The position numbers and the translations under genes are program-made. Below the pieces are notes generated by a model. It saw only the letters and a program-made list of their open reading frames with translations, was not told the DNA's origin and did no database searches. A stretch of DNA of 8,558 bases from JANNXQ01 sp031425095 (GTDB taxonomy: Bacteria > Verrucomicrobiota > Verrucomicrobiia > Chthoniobacterales > Chthoniobacteraceae): positions 1-8,558 of the forward strand of contig JANPIS010000366.1 in NCBI GenBank assembly GCA_031425095.1, written 5' to 3'. Of this stretch, positions 6,073 through 8,558 are shown piece after piece. Every line of letters begins with the position of its first letter. Position 1 is the first letter of the stretch.

Positions 6073-8558
6073 GGCCGGGCGTTGACGATCCGCAGGCGAA
6101 CGAAGCGGCGCGGGAGGGTGAGCGAGGCGGTGTCTGCCACGGTCACGGGGACGCCGACGGTGCCGGGGTTGGTCACCAGCACGGTCCAGTCGTGGAGGTC
6201 GGTGGAAGCTTCGACCACATAGCTGTAGTCGGCGCGGGCGCGGGTGAAGGTGACGGAAAGTGCGCCGAGCGGGCTGAAGTCCAGGAGGCTGCCGGCGGCG
6301 GCGGGATTGGCGGCATCCGGCGAGGTGCCGAGCGCGGTCTCGATGATGGACATCTGGCCGTCGTGGTCGCGGTCGTCGAGTTCGGCGGCGGTCATCGGCG
6401 GAGCGATGCTGGACTTGAGTTCGGCGAGGAGCGCCTCGTCGGCCTGCGCCCAGTCGGGGTCGGCCCAGTTCAGCACATCGCGCCAGAGCGCGAGGTCGGC
6501 GAGGGTGTATTGCTCGCCGTAATAGACGCCGCCCGCTTTGCGCGCCTCGTCGGCGTGAATGAGCATGGCGCTGCGGACATGATTGCTGAGCAGCCGCTTG
6601 TAGAGTGCGTTCGCGCCGGGAAGACCGATGTCGATTTGCTCAAACTCCGCCTTCGGATGCCAGCGGTAGTAGCCGAGGTAGTAACCTTTGCTGGCCTCGA
6701 AATGCTGGGTGCCGTTGTTGTCACGCCACGCACCGGGTTTGTAGCCGAGCTTGAATTGCTGCACCGCGTTGAAGAACACCTGATGCATCCGGTAGCCGTG
6801 GCTGGAATCGCTGTCGCCGGTGCGCGCATTGTCCACTTCGCCCTCCCAAAGGCTGCCGATGAAATATTCGCCGGAAAGCGTCGAACCTTCGCCGGAAAAA
6901 CGCAGGCTGTTATCCATCATCCAACCGATCCAAAACCACGTGAGGCGAAAATCGCGGATCGGCCAGCCGCCGTTTTCTTCGAGGCTCCCGTTGTAGCTGA
7001 GATCGAGATAGACGGATTCCTTGTTGCGCACGGGCATGCCGTTGAAGCCGTAATTTTGCACGACGCGCGCGTTGTCGCCGACGTTCCAAAACGGCGCCAG
7101 TTCCACATTGCTCAAGCCGCGCTGCGCGGGGAAGGGAAGCACGCCATCCTCGGCGTTGAGCTGCGAGGGCAGGCCGCGCGCTTTGAGGAGTTCGTCGTGG
7201 GCGAAAAGCGCGTTGGCGAGATACTGGCCGCGCACGACGTAGGCCCAGTTTCCGTGGGTGCTGCCGGGGAGGAAATTGTGCGCGTCGAGCTGCGTCCAGT
7301 AGGAGGACGCGTGGTAGATGGCCCAGAAGTTTTCGTTACTCGGATCGCGCAGGTAGGCGTCCTGCAAGGCGAACCAATAATCCGCATATCCCGGCTTCGG
7401 CTGGAGGCCCACGGAGGGCAGCCACTCGGCGATCTCACCGCCCGTGACCGTGCCCTCGCGCAGCACCGAGCGCGACCAGAGATTGAACTTAATCCCGACC
7501 GGGACGGACGCGACATTCACATCGATCAACTCCTGCGCGGCGGTGCGGGCCTGCGCGAGATTCACAATGCGATCCTGCGCGAGGCGGAAGTGATCTTTGA
7601 GGTAAAAGCCAAACGCCGCGTCGCGCACATTGGCCGAGGCATTCGCCCCGCCGATGATCTGCCCGCCGCCCGGCTGCATCGGGCGGAAGGTGCGAAAATC
7701 TTTCAAGCCGCCCACGGTCGGATATTGCGCGCGGAGCATTTCGATCATGTCGAAAATCGCATCGGCATCGGCCTGCGGAAGATGCGGCGTGGTCGCGAGG
7801 CGCACATCGGCGCGGGTGAAAGAGAACTGCGCGATGTCGTAGGCGAAAGGTGTGTGGCAATCCACGCAACGCACGCCGTTGCCATCGGGCTTGCGCCACG
7901 CGGCGAGGCCGGCGGCGATCACCGGATCGAGCGGCGGCCCGGCCGGCGCAGCCTGCGGCCACGAGACTTGATCCACCGTGGCCTGCGCAAACGCGCTGCC
8001 GCTTCCGCCGCCCACCATCGTCAGACCAAAGAGCACGCTCGGTCCAAGGCCGATGGCGAACGGTTTCCCCAGCGGCGTCCAAGCCACGCCATCGGAGGAA
8101 GAGAAGGCGGAGAACAGCGCGCCATTCCTTTTCAGCCGCAGCCAGACCGCCGGTGCCGCCGAGCCGGAGGCATAGACGGGATTGCCGCCGACTGCAGTAA
8201 TGTGCTGCCGCGTGAGGCCCGTGGTCGAAAGTGCGATGGAGGCGTAGAGCGCATCGGTCGCGAGGGAGTCGCGCACCATCAGGCCGACGTTTGAGTTTCC
8301 TCCGAGCGTGCTCATTCCCGTCACGCGCATCCGCATTTCTCCGTCGCCGGCGAATGGCACATTCACAAACAAAAGGCCCGGCGTGCTCCCGCCGAGATTG
8401 CCGCCATTGGAACTCAACACATACGCGCCCGCCTGCCCCGTGATCTCCGTCGCCGTGCCGATGGTGCTCGCCGCGCCGACGACGCTCACCGTCGCGCCCG
8501 CGATCGCCGCACCCGCCGGACGCAACGCGAGTTGATCATAAGTCATCACCGAGCCGCC
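6069..8558 (-). CDS. Large secreted monohaem c-type cytochrome with beta-sandwich and Ca-binding motif (5' end outside window)
   Basis: 829 codons are visible; the frame stays open to the window edge and no signal peptide is present, so the start lies beyond 8558. An internal GTG at 8549 is unlikely to be the start. Using visible numbering, residues about 33-200 resemble the DUF1349/concanavalin-like beta-sandwich found in secreted carbohydrate-active proteins (GLMVRDS, WLRLKRNGALFSAF, SSDGVAWTPLG). CVDCH (C231-H235, bases 7854-7868) binds one c-type haem; M294 in FRPMQPGG is a candidate sixth ligand. Residues about 240-720 are a large region, rich in Trp, Tyr and Asn, that I do not recognise. 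LDDRDHDGQ (727-735) is a thrombospondin-3/dockerin-like calcium loop, followed by a C-terminal beta domain (VEASTDLHDWTVL, RRFVRLRIV) typical of verrucomicrobial exported proteins. The only two cysteines visible are those of the haem motif. It heads the run into the lyase gene, sharing GTGA with it. Function unknown; extracellular redox partner or enzyme is inferred. Confidence 0.8.
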   Translation of the reverse strand, partial: GGSVMTYDQLALRPAGAAIAGATVSVVGAASTIGTATEITGQAGAYVLSSNGGNLGGSTPGLLFVNVPFAGDGEMRMRVTGMSTLGGNSNVGLMVRDSLATDALYASIALSTTGLTRQHITAVGGNPVYASGSAAPAVWLRLKRNGALFSAFSSSDGVAWTPLGKPFAIGLGPSVLFGLTMVGGGSGSAFAQATVDQVSWPQAAPAGPPLDPVIAAGLAAWRKPDGNGVRCVDCHTPFAYDIAQFSFTRADVRLATTPHLPQADADAIFDMIEMLRAQYPTVGGLKDFRTFRPMQPGGGQIIGGANASANVRDAAFGFYLKDHFRLAQDRIVNLAQARTAAQELIDVNVASVPVGIKFNLWSRSVLREGTVTGGEIAEWLPSVGLQPKPGYADYWFALQDAYLRDPSNENFWAIYHASSYWTQLDAHNFLPGSTHGNWAYVVRGQYLANALFAHDELLKARGLPSQLNAEDGVLPFPAQRGLSNVELAPFWNVGDNARVVQNYGFNGMPVRNKESVYLDLSYNGSLEENGGWPIRDFRLTWFWIGWMMDNSLRFSGEGSTLSGEYFIGSLWEGEVDNARTGDSDSSHGYRMHQVFFNAVQQFKLGYKPGAWRDNNGTQHFEASKGYYLGYYRWHPKAEFEQIDIGLPGANALYKRLLSNHVRSAMLIHADEARKAGGVYYGEQYTLADLALWRDVLNWADPDWAQADEALLAELKSSIAPPMTAAELDDRDHDGQMSIIETALGTSPDAANPAAAGSLLDFSPLGALSVTFTRARADYSYVVEASTDLHDWTVLVTNPGTVGVPVTVADTASLTLPRRFVRLRIVNARP

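Noticed and set aside
6192..8294. A 700-codon open frame on the plus strand antisense to the cytochrome gene
   Set aside because: Composition is rich in Gly, Ala, Arg, Glu and Val with no domain or motif. It is the expected mirror of a high-GC gene with strong third-position bias. The minus frame carries the haem motif and recognisable domains.
1..8558. CRISPR arrays, tRNA or rRNA genes, insertion sequences, phage genes
   Set aside because: No regularly spaced repeats, terminal inverted repeats, transposase motifs or structured RNA signatures were seen; nearly all bases are coding.

Overview
The window looks like a high-GC chromosomal segment from the Planctomycetes-Verrucomicrobia group, most likely a verrucomicrobium of the Opitutus type. 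This rests on gene families rather than a marker gene. The main clues are a secreted beta-propeller protein ending in the 'Pirellula/Verrucomicrobium type' c-haem domain, a PAS-AraC regulator of a kind common in that group, and a large secreted cytochrome with a C-terminal domain typical of verrucomicrobial exported proteins. Ribosome-binding sites are weak or absent before every start.

Left end (1-1582): a cytoplasmic OMP-decarboxylase-superfamily enzyme lies on the minus strand (24-722). Its active-site residues look more like 3-hexulose-6-phosphate synthase than 3-keto-L-gulonate-6-phosphate decarboxylase. Divergent from it, across about 107 bp, is a PAS-AraC regulator on the plus strand (830-1582). 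The shared gap is the natural place for a promoter/operator region.

Rest of the window (1554-8558): three large genes for exported proteins run leftward on the minus strand. In transcription order they are: a partial monohaem c-type cytochrome with a glucan-binding-like beta-sandwich domain and a large unrecognised middle region (6069-8558, N-terminus outside the window); a heparinase II/III-type polysaccharide lyase (4129-6072), joined to the first gene by a GTGA stop/start overlap; and, after 94 bp, a beta-propeller protein with a C-terminal c-haem domain (1554-4034). The last gene meets the regulator tail-to-tail with a 29-bp overlap.

My reading, which is inference, is a polysaccharide-utilisation cluster. 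A periplasmic or surface lyase cleaves a uronic-acid-containing glycan, two haem proteins on either side carry out an undefined oxidative or electron-transfer step, and the cytoplasmic aldolase/decarboxylase-like enzyme with its regulator may serve downstream sugar metabolism. No RNA genes, insertion sequences, CRISPR arrays or phage genes were seen. The most novel element is the combination of a lyase between two secreted cytochromes, and the unidentified domain of the first one.
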